From NCBI GenBank assembly GCA_028692105.1, contig JAQUYC010000004.1, positions 1 to 64,000 on the forward strand: a DNA stretch of 64,000 nt. Reading direction: 5' to 3'. The translations under genes were made by a program, and so were the position numbers. Shown here piece after piece: positions 17,241 through 27,093 of this stretch; within the stretch, counting starts at the first letter, position 1, and each line of letters starts with the position of its first letter. This DNA comes from Eubacteriales bacterium (lineage in GTDB: Bacteria; Bacillota; Clostridia; Peptostreptococcales; Anaerovoracaceae). A model generated the notes under the pieces. It did not search any database and had not been told where the DNA came from. It saw only the letters and a list, made by a program, of their open reading frames with translations.

Positions 17241-18104
17241 TCAACTAACAGGATATCCCGAATAGCGGTACGTGAGAAATGAAGCAAGAACCACAAGAGC
17301 CCCTCCCATAAGAGTGGAAACAGGCAATGATTCTCCTAGAACCAAATACCCTAATATAGCTGAAAATACAATGCCGGAGTAGCTGTAAATGCTGACCTCT
17401 GAAGCAGGTGCCATACGGTATGCATAAGTAAGTGCGATCTGACCGACAGCTCCACAGATTCCAATAATAAGAAGCAGAAAAAAATCCGTCAGAGTCGGCA
17501 CGGTAAAGTCAATCAGGAAAAATGGAAGGGAAGCAGCTACGCAGAAAGTAGAAAAATGCATTATTACAGTCATCCCATCGACTTTATCCTTGAAATATGC
17601 AAGTAGAGTATATGATACACTTGAAAACAGTGAACATAAAAAGGCAACAAAAAGAGGAAATAAGTTGGACTGAAAAGCAGGATTTGCGACAAGCAATGCC
17701 CCGGCAAAAGCGATAAGCAGAGCAGGTATCTGTATTTTAGCTATTTGCTCCTTCAAGAATAAATAAGCCAATATAGTTATAAGGAATGGAGACAACTTGC
17801 TTAGAATGGTAACGTCAGCCTGAGCTGCCCTTGAAGCGGCATAAAATAAAGAAACCAAGCCAAGAAGCCCAAAAGCGGAACGCATAAAAAGCAAAGGCTG
17901 ATATTTTTTTTCACCGAACATGGATAGGTGATTTTTTTTAATAATAATGAAGCAAACCGCCATGCTGACTATATTGCGGGAAAAAACCTGTTCCATAAGC
18001 GGTATACGTTCTCCGGTAATGTTAATGAGTACCTGCATAATCGAAAAAACCAATGCAGACAATATCATCAAAAAAATACCAGTTTGCTTTGTTATATTTG
18101 ACAT
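17241..18104 (-). CDS. EamA/DMT-family permease
   Basis: A 287-residue inner-membrane protein with ten predicted transmembrane helices arranged as two EamA repeats (about 8-138 and 150-283). DMT permeases move metabolites or drugs; the substrate cannot be read from the sequence. It is probably transcribed separately from alr, 95 bases away. An AGAAGAA site precedes the ATG. Confidence 0.85.
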   Translation of the reverse strand: MSNITKQTGIFLMILSALVFSIMQVLINITGERIPLMEQVFSRNIVSMAVCFIIIKKNHLSMFGEKKYQPLLFMRSAFGLLGLVSLFYAASRAAQADVTILSKLSPFLITILAYLFLKEQIAKIQIPALLIAFAGALLVANPAFQSNLFPLFVAFLCSLFSSVSYTLLAYFKDKVDGMTVIMHFSTFCVAASLPFFLIDFTVPTLTDFFLLLIIGICGAVGQIALTYAYRMAPASEVSIYSYSGIVFSAILGYLVLGESLPVSTLMGGALVVLASFLTYRYSGYPVS

Positions 18105-18449
18105 TATAATTCTTCTTTCATTGTTTGAATACTATTCTCTATAATATCACAACTCTACATCCTTATTCATTCGATATTTCTTATCATCGATATTCTATCA
18201 ATAAATAGAAATAAACGTCAAATAATGGCGAAAAATCTTGAGATTTACATTATTTTAATGTAAAATAATGCTATATAAAATAATCGATTATTATCATAAG
18301 ATATAAGCCGGTAAATTTTTAGAATCCAATCAAATATTGTAAATTTCTGCTGCAATTCTGCCTGCATTACTGAAATGCTTGACAGTATAAAAATGTAATA
18401 TCTCGTATCTCCATAGTATGCAGCGTAGGTTTTATTGGGTGTGAATGCG
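18105..18449. other. AT-rich divergent intergenic region
   Basis: A 345-base region between the DMT permease and the peptide-operon start. It has repeated TCGATATT words (18170-18200), a partial copy of the dispersed repeat at 18342-18370 (GTAAATTTCTGCTGCAATTC), and TTGACA at 18379-18384 with no well-spaced -10 box. It must contain the promoter of the downstream operon, but I cannot place it securely. Confidence 0.4.
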
Positions 18450-19598
18450 ATGAAAATAATAAAACATCATCTTCTGTTTTGCGTTGTATTATCAATCATT
18501 GTAATATTTTCCGCCTATCAACCTTATGCAAAAACAACTGGTGGGGATGTCTTCCGTGTTGCTTATCTGGAGGGAGATCCTTATGTAAACTATGCAGGAA
18601 ATTTAAACGGAATTATCTTCGGTCTATCGCAGCTTGGTCTGGTAGATGACACTTCCGACTGGGGCTTTCATGAAGGCAGCGACGATGCTTATCTTATTTG
18701 GGATTGGCTGGAGAATCATACCCATAATGAAATTAGTTTTGTCAGGGATGAATTCTATCAGCTTATTTTTATGTCTGACCTGGAAAAAACTGAATTTGTA
18801 AGACATATGAATGAGGACGATGAGATTGATCTTATCCTTGTCATGGGTACGTCTGCTTCGAAATTTATCAGGGAAAACAATATAAATACCGATGTTATGA
18901 TCATGTCCGTTACCAATGCCTATGAAGCCGGTATTGTAAACGGACTTGATTATTCAGGGATCAAAAATGTCTGGGCACATGTGTCCCAAAACAGATATTA
19001 CAATCAGCTCAATGTGTTCTACGATTTGTTTCAATTTAATAGGCTTGGTATCGTTTATGAAAACAGTGAAAACGGCAGAAATGAGATCGCATATGCGGAT
19101 ATAAAACGCTTTGCCGAATCTAAAGACATAGACTTGGTAGAAGTACCTGTGGATGCAAATATACAAACAGACAGACCGGAAGAGTACGAAAAAAAAATGA
19201 TAGAAGGGTATCACATGCTGTCAGAAAAGGCAGATGCCGTATATATGACCAATTGCGGCGGAAGAGCAGCGGATAGGATTTTGGAATACCTGGATCCATT
19301 GTATCAGAAAGGGATTCCGGCCTTTTCACAGACCGGGAAAAATGACGTGAAAAACGGAGCGGTGATGACGATATATCGATATAACTTCGATGAAATCGGA
19401 AATTTTTGCGCACAGCAATTCGTCAGCATCATGGAGGGAAAATCACCCGGGCAATTGGAGCAGGGATATGACGAATCACAGGCTTTGTGTTTTAATATTG
19501 AAGCTGCTGAAAAAGCAGGCTTGAAACTGCCGTTTAAAGCCTTAGTCTCTGCGGATACAATTTTTACTGCTATTGGGGAAAACAATCAGGATGAATGA
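18450..19598 (+). CDS. exported ABC-type solute-binding protein, orphan
   Basis: A 382-residue secreted protein with a hydrophobic signal peptide (about 1-29, ending PYAKT) and no lipobox Cys. The fold resembles the ABC sugar/TrpX-type periplasmic-binding proteins (LVMGTSASKFIREN, then LGIVYEN, with a ligand pocket likely between two lobes). No cognate permease or ATPase is near, so it may sense rather than transport. It is the first gene of the lanthipeptide locus and overlaps the sensor-MFS gene by eight bases, suggesting joint action. ATG 18450 is chosen over TTG 18435. Confidence 0.7.
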   Translation: MKIIKHHLLFCVVLSIIVIFSAYQPYAKTTGGDVFRVAYLEGDPYVNYAGNLNGIIFGLSQLGLVDDTSDWGFHEGSDDAYLIWDWLENHTHNEISFVRDEFYQLIFMSDLEKTEFVRHMNEDDEIDLILVMGTSASKFIRENNINTDVMIMSVTNAYEAGIVNGLDYSGIKNVWAHVSQNRYYNQLNVFYDLFQFNRLGIVYENSENGRNEIAYADIKRFAESKDIDLVEVPVDANIQTDRPEEYEKKMIEGYHMLSEKADAVYMTNCGGRAADRILEYLDPLYQKGIPAFSQTGKNDVKNGAVMTIYRYNFDEIGNFCAQQFVSIMEGKSPGQLEQGYDESQALCFNIEAAEKAGLKLPFKALVSADTIFTAIGENNQDE

Positions 19599-21861
19599 TG
19601 AGAACAAAGGCATGAAAAAAAACAGTAACGAAACAGAGGGTATTGTAATAAATAAGAGGATCAAACGTATAACGGGATTGTATCTTACAATGTTTCTTAC
19701 TGTTATCCTGCTGATTTCTTTATATATCAACGTAAGCTCTTTTCGGACACAATTTGTATCCAATGAGCTGTCCTTCTATTCCATCAGTGGGGGAAGGGTT
19801 GTTGATACGATTGAAAATGGTTTGCTTTATGGAAAATCATTGGACAAGTTTTATGGAATAGAGCAGCTCTTACAAAGCTGGAGCGATAAAAACCAGGGAG
19901 TTGTGGATATTAAACTGCTATCAGCCGATAAAGAGGAGATATATTACCAGCTTAACAACGAAGCCGGAGATAGTGCTGTCAACGATCAGTATGAGAGCAT
20001 ATATCTTGAAATAAAGGACAGCGGTGATTCTACAATAGGATACATAAATATTGTAATCGATCTTGCAGATAGGCTGAATGTACTGTATGAAAAACAGAAT
20101 TCCCTGCTCAAAGTCGCAGGGATGCTGCTTATAGCAGGGGTCGCAGCTGTCGTTGTATTTTGCAGGAAAAGCGATTATCTGAATACAGATTCTCATATTG
20201 ATAAGAAAAAGATTCTGAGTTTCATGCTTGTATTGATCCTCATTTTGCAGCTTTCATTCACCGCATATTCATCTGTGTTACTCAGGGGATTTTATATAGA
20301 AATATCAAATAATACGAAAAGCGAGATACAATCTTTGATCCAGGGAGATATCAATAAGGTGGTTGATCAGGGAGTATCCTATGAACAGATTTACGATTTT
20401 CAAAGCTATGCAGATGATGTAATTAATAAAGTACCCATAATAGAAAGCATTACATTGGATGGAGAAAAACTTAGCGTTACGGTTTCAGAAACTCATATAG
20501 AATCGGCAATCAGAAGGATGCTGACGGATATGCTGACCGTTCTTATAATCTCGATGTTTATTGCAGCGGAAATTGTAAACCACATGCTGATTTCCATTAA
20601 TAGAAAAATTCAGCAAATCAGCGGCAGACAATATTATGACAAAGAGCTCAGCATACGGGTGTCTTCTTTTCTGATACATATGGCGTGCTATTTGCCCATC
20701 AGTTTTATTCCAATGATGATGAATCAGTTGACTGGGGGAAATTCAAGTGATTTTATTCTTGGGCTTCCAGTCATGATACTTTTTGCGACAGGTTTGATTT
20801 TTACAATGATAGCTGGCAGCTGGAGCCAAAAATACGGATGGAAAAAACTCCTGTTAACAGGAGTGGGACTGGTTGTCCTCAGCTCTCTAATTGCAGGAGC
20901 AATACAGAATGCTGCTGTTCTGATTATCGCAAGAGGCCTTTACGGTGCAGCCTATGCTTTGGTATATATAGCCATCAGAGAATTTGCAGCTGAAACTACC
21001 GACAGACAGGATCGATCGAAAGGTTTGGCACAGGTTACTGCCGGGCTGTATGCCGGAATAAACATAGGAGCCGTATTGGGATCCATGCTGGTTGAATCGC
21101 TAAGATTTAGCGGAGTTTTTCTTATCTCGGCAGTGCTTGGCCTTATCGCATTATTCGTCGTAAAGAACCACTGCGTTGCAAGTGCGGATATTGAAACAAA
21201 AAATGAAGAGTGTGTGGTAAATAACGAACAACCGGAGAACGAAATCAAAGAAAAAGAGGTAACAGACAACAGGAAGATGATAGCCATCCTTAAAAACAAG
21301 GATATGATACGACTTTCTCTTTTCATCATAGCACCGCTGGCTATCTCAACGCTTTTTTTCGAATATTTCCTTCCGATTTACGCAATAAAAGCAGATATTT
21401 CATCTGCTGATATAGGACGTGCATTTCTGTTTAACGGAATCGCAATCGCCTATATCGCACCGCTTTTAGTGAAATATTTTACCGGGAAGTTAAATGAAAA
21501 ACTGAGCTTGTTTTTGTTTTCGATATTAATGGCTATAGGGTTTTTTGTATTTGGAATCTGGGGTGGAGTTCTATCCATCCTGGCGGCTTCCGCAATCATG
21601 GGTATTGCTGAAGGGACAGCATTGGTATCGCAGAATATGATTATGCTGGATTTGGACATCGCAAGGAAGGCAGGTACCGGCAGAATGCTGAGCGCATATG
21701 CAACAGTACGAAAATTATCTCAGACTGCAGGACCGCAAATATTTGCATTGTGTATGATGTTGGGATATCAATCCGGAATGATAGTTATAGGAATCATTAT
21801 CGTTGTCTGCAGCGTGATCTATTTCCTGGGCAGCCGGGAAGATGGAGGAGATAAAATTTAA
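19591..21861 (+). CDS. MFS transporter with N-terminal membrane sensor-like region
   Basis: A 756-residue protein of unusual architecture. The first 340 residues hold four transmembrane helices enclosing two extracytoplasmic loops (about 45-160 and 225-295) like those of chemoreceptors and histidine kinases. The remainder is a 12-helix MFS transporter (about 350-750) with a hydrophilic loop of about 45 residues between the halves. Standard MFS exporters are about 400 residues. Position between two orphan solute-binding proteins suggests that binding proteins signal to, or feed, the transporter. In a bacteriocin locus it could give immunity or export. The start (19591) overlaps the previous gene. 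Confidence 0.7.
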   Translation: MNDENKGMKKNSNETEGIVINKRIKRITGLYLTMFLTVILLISLYINVSSFRTQFVSNELSFYSISGGRVVDTIENGLLYGKSLDKFYGIEQLLQSWSDKNQGVVDIKLLSADKEEIYYQLNNEAGDSAVNDQYESIYLEIKDSGDSTIGYINIVIDLADRLNVLYEKQNSLLKVAGMLLIAGVAAVVVFCRKSDYLNTDSHIDKKKILSFMLVLILILQLSFTAYSSVLLRGFYIEISNNTKSEIQSLIQGDINKVVDQGVSYEQIYDFQSYADDVINKVPIIESITLDGEKLSVTVSETHIESAIRRMLTDMLTVLIISMFIAAEIVNHMLISINRKIQQISGRQYYDKELSIRVSSFLIHMACYLPISFIPMMMNQLTGGNSSDFILGLPVMILFATGLIFTMIAGSWSQKYGWKKLLLTGVGLVVLSSLIAGAIQNAAVLIIARGLYGAAYALVYIAIREFAAETTDRQDRSKGLAQVTAGLYAGINIGAVLGSMLVESLRFSGVFLISAVLGLIALFVVKNHCVASADIETKNEECVVNNEQPENEIKEKEVTDNRKMIAILKNKDMIRLSLFIIAPLAISTLFFEYFLPIYAIKADISSADIGRAFLFNGIAIAYIAPLLVKYFTGKLNEKLSLFLFSILMAIGFFVFGIWGGVLSILAASAIMGIAEGTALVSQNMIMLDLDIARKAGTGRMLSAYATVRKLSQTAGPQIFALCMMLGYQSGMIVIGIIIVVCSVIYFLGSREDGGDKI

Positions 21862-22451
21862 TGGCGGGATACAAGGCGGAAAGAAGCGAACCAATAAAAA
21901 ACGGGATACTGATTGATGCGGTAATAGGGGAGGAAGCACCATATTACATGAGCAGCATGAAGGAAGTCGATATAGGAGAGATGCTCAGACTTCAGAAACA
22001 GGTTTTTATGGAAGATAACCTGAATGTTCTCTGGTTCTATCCTTTTAAATCGTTAGAACTTAAAAGCATTTTAAAAATAGAAAATAACATAGTGATTGGT
22101 GTTTTTGTAAGAGAAAGACTTATTGCCTTTAGAGTCGGCTGCTGCTGCGGCAGAGAATATCAAGAGATCGTCTCGGCGTTGGGAGGAAGATACAAAGAGA
22201 TTCCGTGTTTCTTAATGAATGGTGCTTTTGTTGAAAACAGGTATCGGGGAAATAACCTGCAGCAAATGATGAGCCAATATTCTATAGACAGATGCCGTGA
22301 AATCGGGATAAAAACATTTCTGACAGCCATACATCCCGATAATGCATCCAGCATAAAATCGCTTACAAATATTGGATTTGAAGTTCGGGCAAGAAAGATG
22401 CTCTATAATAATAAATATGACAGAACGATACTCGTAAAGGAGGAAAGCTGA
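21861..22451 (+). CDS. GNAT-family N-acyltransferase
   Basis: A 196-residue GNAT enzyme. The acyl-CoA pyrophosphate-binding loop is visible as ENRYRGNNLQQMM and the C-terminal strand-helix as HPDNASSIKSLTNIGFE. It is fully coupled: its ATG overlaps the previous stop, its own stop overlaps the next start, and GGAGGAGA is the ribosome site. In some Nif11/NHLP peptide clusters GNAT-like enzymes attach acyl groups to the peptide; a similar role is possible but not shown. Self-immunity by acetylation is another option. Confidence 0.72.
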   Translation: MAGYKAERSEPIKNGILIDAVIGEEAPYYMSSMKEVDIGEMLRLQKQVFMEDNLNVLWFYPFKSLELKSILKIENNIVIGVFVRERLIAFRVGCCCGREYQEIVSALGGRYKEIPCFLMNGAFVENRYRGNNLQQMMSQYSIDRCREIGIKTFLTAIHPDNASSIKSLTNIGFEVRARKMLYNNKYDRTILVKEES

Positions 22452-23620
22452 TGGTGAAGAAAAATAAGAGATCCATAGAAGGTATAGGCTTAATCATATT
22501 TGCCTTTGCTATGATTATTTTTTTATCAGGCTGTGAAAATGGCGTGGACAGAAACACCATATATATTGCGGCTGCAGGTCCCGAAAGCAGGATGGAAGGT
22601 GAATTTAAGAACGGCATCAAAATGGCCGAGGAAGAGATTGAACAGACAGGATACCTTGATGGTAAGTCGATACAGGTAGATTATTATGATGACAAAAGGG
22701 ATCTGACCACTGGCATAAAAATCGCTCAGAATATTGCGGAGCAGAAATATAAATATTCTGCTGTCATAGGGCACTGGAATGCGTCCATCAATATCCCCGC
22801 AGCACCGATTTACAATAATGCAGGGCTGCTGGCAATGACGCCGATGGTATCCTCACCTGACCTTACAATCCCGGCAAAGGAATATATTTTCAGAATGGTT
22901 CCCACAGATAGCGACGAAGCAAGGAAAATGGCCGTATATGCAGCAGAAAAAAACCTGTGGAATATCGCGATCTGTTACACAGACAGCGATTACGGAACAG
23001 GATTATGTGATGAATTTGAAAAAGCGTGTGATGAGACGGGAGTGAATATTATCGATTCACATGCCGACTTTATAAATAAGGCGGAATTTGAACAGCAGTA
23101 TGAAAAGTGGAAAGCACTTGATATCGATGCAGTATTTATTGCGGACTCCCTGCCATACGCAGTAGACTTAGTAAATATGATCCGCGAAAAGGATGCGGTC
23201 ATACCAATCCTGAGCGCCGGCGGGTTCAGCTTTGACGATGTTGTTGCCTTAGCCGGAAAAAACAGCAGCAACATAGCGTATGCAGCTCTATATTACCCGG
23301 AACTGGAACTTGATAGCCTCAGAGAATTCAACAGCAAGTATAAAAGTCTTTATGGAACGGAGCCGGCATCTTTTCTTGCCTCAAAAGGATATGAATGCGT
23401 CTGGTTGATAGCAGATGCGATAAAACATACAGGCAGCAAAGCGTCAGGGGAGATCGCCGATTATCTGCACTCCATGGAACCCTGGCAGGGGGTGTTTAAT
23501 TCTTTCAATTTTAAGGAGAACGGCGACCCCGATGGAATAGATCTGTTTATCGTTGAAGTAAAAGACGGGACATATACGTATATTAGTTCGCTCGATTTGC
23601 AGATTTCTACTGCTTGCTAA
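22451..23620 (+). CDS. LivJ-type ABC substrate-binding lipoprotein
   Basis: A 389-residue periplasmic-binding-protein type I lipoprotein with lipobox LSGC at about 25-28. The branched-chain amino-acid receptor fold is recognisable (VIGHWNASINIPAAPIYNN, then ICYTDSDYGTGL). No livHMGF transport genes lie nearby, so as with the first binding protein it may act as a surface receptor or immunity protein. The start overlaps the GNAT stop, with AAAGGAGGAAAG as ribosome site. Confidence 0.75.
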   Translation: MVKKNKRSIEGIGLIIFAFAMIIFLSGCENGVDRNTIYIAAAGPESRMEGEFKNGIKMAEEEIEQTGYLDGKSIQVDYYDDKRDLTTGIKIAQNIAEQKYKYSAVIGHWNASINIPAAPIYNNAGLLAMTPMVSSPDLTIPAKEYIFRMVPTDSDEARKMAVYAAEKNLWNIAICYTDSDYGTGLCDEFEKACDETGVNIIDSHADFINKAEFEQQYEKWKALDIDAVFIADSLPYAVDLVNMIREKDAVIPILSAGGFSFDDVVALAGKNSSNIAYAALYYPELELDSLREFNSKYKSLYGTEPASFLASKGYECVWLIADAIKHTGSKASGEIADYLHSMEPWQGVFNSFNFKENGDPDGIDLFIVEVKDGTYTYISSLDLQISTAC

Positions 23621-23640
23621 GAGAAAGGAGGTAACAAGAA

Positions 23641-24879
23641 ATGGCAAATGTATTCAGAAAGACATCACTGGATCGCCTGTCTTCACCGGAACAGCTTGAT
23701 CGTCTCATCACAGTGACCTCGCCAAGAATATGGCTGACGCTGATCACAATCGGGATCGTGCTGGGATGCGGAATACTGTGGGGAATTTTCGGAACAATTC
23801 CCGTAAAGGTGGATACCTCCGGAATCCTGATCAGCAGCGGGGGTGTTTCCTCAATATCATCAACGGTCAGCGGGCAGATCACCGATGTTCGGGTGGATAA
23901 CGGCGATGAAATAAAAAAGGGAGATACCATTGCTATAATTGGCGAAGACGACATTGTAACCGAGATAAATAAAACAAATGAAATTATTGAGGTACTGGAA
24001 ACCCTGACAAGCTCCTCTAATTGGTCTTCCGTTGATATCCCGACGGAGCTGCTTGAGCTGCAGCAGCTTGGACTTCAGATCCAAAGCGCCAGCAATGCGG
24101 CATCTTATGAGAGGGTCAATCCGGAGGTGGCAAAAAGAGAATACGAGTCATACATACAACTATATGAGGCAGGTGCAGTTTCTAAGGCGGAACTGGACCA
24201 GAAATACAGTGTCTACATGAGTGCACAGTCGGGATACAGCCAGCAGGCTTTGAGCGCGTCTCAGGCCGTGGCTCGTTTTAACACGACAAAAGAGTCAAAG
24301 TTAGACGAACTGACAAAAAAGGTAGAGGATCTGATATCCTCTATGAAATCAGATTATAAGATCGTGGCTCCAAGTGAAGGCAAGATAGCAGCCGTCAAAG
24401 TAAAAAGAGGAGATATGACCAACCCGGGCACTGTAATCGCAACACTTGCGAAAACCGGAAGTAATGTTAAAGCATTAGAGGCAGTCATATATGTTCCTGT
24501 TTCAGACGGAAAGAAAATCGTTGAGGGTATGGAAGTAAAGATCTACCCCTCCACAGTACAGAAAGAAGAATACGGATATATGATCGGAACTGTCGTAGAG
24601 GTGCCCGATTATCCCGTCAGCAGAGAAACTGTTATGATGACCCTGGGTAATGAATCGCTTGTGCAGGAACTGACAGGCGAAGGTGCGCCCCTTGAGGTCC
24701 GAGTGGATCTGGTGGCTGACGATACTACCGTAAGCGGTTATGCTTGGTCAGGAAAGAAGGGCGCGACTGTAAATGTGCAAAACGGGACCCTGTGCAGCGC
24801 AGCTGTGGTCGTCGCAGAGCAAAGGCCGATCAGCATGGTGATACCGATCTTGAAACAGAAATTTTTACCGATTGAATAG
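23641..24879 (+). CDS. HlyD-family secretion protein of NHLM bacteriocin type
   Basis: A 412-residue membrane-fusion protein with one transmembrane helix (about 30-53), a split biotinyl-lipoyl-like domain (VRVDNGDEIKKGD and KVKRGDMTNPG), and a coiled coil (about 150-215). This is the adaptor that accompanies the two NHLM ABC exporters in Nif11/nitrile-hydratase-leader peptide systems. AAGGAGG lies nine bases before the ATG and the exporter genes follow within 12 bases. Confidence 0.82.
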   Translation: MANVFRKTSLDRLSSPEQLDRLITVTSPRIWLTLITIGIVLGCGILWGIFGTIPVKVDTSGILISSGGVSSISSTVSGQITDVRVDNGDEIKKGDTIAIIGEDDIVTEINKTNEIIEVLETLTSSSNWSSVDIPTELLELQQLGLQIQSASNAASYERVNPEVAKREYESYIQLYEAGAVSKAELDQKYSVYMSAQSGYSQQALSASQAVARFNTTKESKLDELTKKVEDLISSMKSDYKIVAPSEGKIAAVKVKRGDMTNPGTVIATLAKTGSNVKALEAVIYVPVSDGKKIVEGMEVKIYPSTVQKEEYGYMIGTVVEVPDYPVSRETVMMTLGNESLVQELTGEGAPLEVRVDLVADDTTVSGYAWSGKKGATVNVQNGTLCSAAVVVAEQRPISMVIPILKQKFLPIE

Positions 24880-24890
24880 CAGGTGGTGGC

Positions 24891-27077
24891 ATGAGTAAAG
24901 GAAAAAAAGCGGAAAGAGTAAGGAATTATGCTGCAGTGTCTACCATTTTGCAGATGGAAGCAACGGAATGCGGTGCCGCAAGCCTTGCTATGATTTTAGC
25001 AAGATATAAAGCTTTTGTTCCTCTGGAGCAGCTAAGAAGCGATTGCGGAATCAACAGGGATGGCAGTAAGGCGAGCAATATCATCAAGGCTGCCAGAAAT
25101 TACGGTCTGGATGCAAAAGGCTATCGTATGGAACCGGAAGGTTTGAAAACAGTAAAGATGCCCTGTATTCTCCACTGGAATTTCAACCATTTCATTGTTC
25201 TGGAGGGGTTTAAAAACGGCAAGGTTTACATAAACGACCCAGCATCGGGGAAAAAAGTCATCAGTGAAGAGCAGCTCGACATGTCCTTTACAGGAGTTGT
25301 ATTGACCTTTGAACCCGGACCCGAATTCAAGGCGGTGGGTGTCGAGCCTCAGCTGTACAGGGCACTGGTCAAACGTTTAAAAGGATCGGAACAAATTCTG
25401 AGCCTAATATGCATTGCAGGTCTGTTTCTCGTTATCCCCGGTCTGGTAATACCTACATTTTCTAAAATCTTTATAGATGATGTTCTCCTTGGGGGCAAGG
25501 ATTACTGGCTGAGAGCTCTTGTTTGGGGAATGGTAATAACCGGCATCATACAGGTGATCCTGACTTACGTTAAAAATCAATATCTGCTGAAAATGCAAAC
25601 AAAGATCGCGATTATTACATCTGGAAAGTTTTTATGGCACGTTTTAAGGCTTCCGGTCCAATTTTTTTCACAAAGATATGCGGGAGATATCAGCCAAAGA
25701 ATGCAGAGCAACGATTCCGTAGCCGCATTTCTTTCAGGTCAGCTGGCATCCACTGTGATCAACTGCGTCATGCTTGTATTCTACTTTGTCCTGATGCTTT
25801 GTTACAGCTGGAAGCTTACAATGGTGGCTTTGGCTGCGGCAGCGATCAATATGGGATACCTGAAATATATAGCAGAAAAAAGAGAAGATCAGAATTCGAA
25901 ATTGCAGCAGGATTCCGGCCGCATGATGGGCACCGCTATGGGTGGTCTGCAGATCATCGAGACTTTAAAAGCTTCCGGTGCAGAGGGCGATTTCTTTGCA
26001 AAAGTATCCGGTTATCACGCAAAAAATATAACGCAGCAACAGGTCTTTGGAGTATCTACCCAGTATCTCAATACACTGCCCGTTCTGCTTACTTCACTGA
26101 CCGATGCGGCTGTGCTTATTCTGGGCGGCTTTGAGGTCATGGGAGGCATTATGACAGTGGGAACGCTGATCGCTTTTCGTACACTGATGAGCAGTTTTAT
26201 GAGTCCGATCACCATGTTGATGCAGATAGGAACACAATATCAAGAAATGAAGGCGGATATCAACCGTCTGGACGATGTGCTGAATTATGAAGAGGATGCC
26301 GTATTCCAGAGAGAGACTCCAAAGGAAGAAATGTATGATGACAAGTATCATAAAAAACTGGAGGGATATGTTGATATTAAAGGATTGAATTTCGGTTACA
26401 GCCCCTTGGAACCGCCTCTTATCGAGAATTTTGAAGTACATATGAAGCCGGGATCGAGGGTTGCTTTAGTAGGCGGATCCGGGAGCGGCAAGTCGACCGT
26501 CAGCAAGCTGATTACCGGAATCTATGAACCCTGGAGCGGAGAAATCCTGTTTGACGGTCAGAACAGAAAGGATATATCCAGAACGGTATTAGCCAATTCC
26601 GTTGCAGTTGTTGACCAGGACATTTGTATGTTCTCCGATACGATCAAAAACAATTTGACGCTTTGGGATGAAGTCATTCCTGAAGAGATGATTATGGAAG
26701 CGGCCAGGGACGCCGAAATCTACGATACCATTACCGAAAAAATCGGCGGCTTTGAATACAAGCTTGCAGAAGGCGGCAAAAATCTGAGTGGCGGTCAGAG
26801 ACAGAGAGTAGAAATCGCCAGAGCGTTGATGAACAAACCCACCATTCTGATCATGGACGAAGCCACCAGTGCGCTGGATCCTGTAACGGAAAAGAAAATA
26901 GCAGATAATATCAGGGAAAAAGGGATCACCTGCATCATCGTAGCTCACCGCCTCAGCACTATCCGGGACTGTGACGAGATCATTGTTCTGAGCAAGGGGA
27001 AAATCGTACAGCGCGGTACCCATGATGAATTGAAAGATCAGGAAGGTTATTATGCCGAACTGATCCGGAACATATAG
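24891..27077 (+). CDS. NHLM-type peptidase-containing ABC exporter (C39 peptidase/permease/ATPase)
   Basis: A 728-residue exporter with an N-terminal C39 peptidase domain (about 15-140; catalytic Cys27 in TECGAAS, His in HWNFNHFIV, Asp in YINDP), six transmembrane helices (about 165-430) and an ABC ATPase (Walker A GGSGSGKST near 530, signature LSGGQRQR, Walker B ILIMDEA). C39 domains cut after double-glycine leader ends, matching the VAGG ends of both precursors here. It should cleave and export the modified peptides. Confidence 0.9.
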   Translation: MSKGKKAERVRNYAAVSTILQMEATECGAASLAMILARYKAFVPLEQLRSDCGINRDGSKASNIIKAARNYGLDAKGYRMEPEGLKTVKMPCILHWNFNHFIVLEGFKNGKVYINDPASGKKVISEEQLDMSFTGVVLTFEPGPEFKAVGVEPQLYRALVKRLKGSEQILSLICIAGLFLVIPGLVIPTFSKIFIDDVLLGGKDYWLRALVWGMVITGIIQVILTYVKNQYLLKMQTKIAIITSGKFLWHVLRLPVQFFSQRYAGDISQRMQSNDSVAAFLSGQLASTVINCVMLVFYFVLMLCYSWKLTMVALAAAAINMGYLKYIAEKREDQNSKLQQDSGRMMGTAMGGLQIIETLKASGAEGDFFAKVSGYHAKNITQQQVFGVSTQYLNTLPVLLTSLTDAAVLILGGFEVMGGIMTVGTLIAFRTLMSSFMSPITMLMQIGTQYQEMKADINRLDDVLNYEEDAVFQRETPKEEMYDDKYHKKLEGYVDIKGLNFGYSPLEPPLIENFEVHMKPGSRVALVGGSGSGKSTVSKLITGIYEPWSGEILFDGQNRKDISRTVLANSVAVVDQDICMFSDTIKNNLTLWDEVIPEEMIMEAARDAEIYDTITEKIGGFEYKLAEGGKNLSGGQRQRVEIARALMNKPTILIMDEATSALDPVTEKKIADNIREKGITCIIVAHRLSTIRDCDEIIVLSKGKIVQRGTHDELKDQEGYYAELIRNI

Positions 27078-27093
27078 GAAGGGGGCTCCGGAT

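Noticed and set aside
23600-23620. GATTTCTACTGC at the end of the LivJ-type gene as another dispersed-repeat copy
   Set aside because: Only a dozen bases match, and they lie inside a coding region with no flanking similarity, so chance is likely.
25634-26134. A 166-codon plus-strand frame inside the C39 exporter gene
   Set aside because: It is out of frame with the exporter transmembrane domain, which is continuous and conserved; composition is unlike a real protein.
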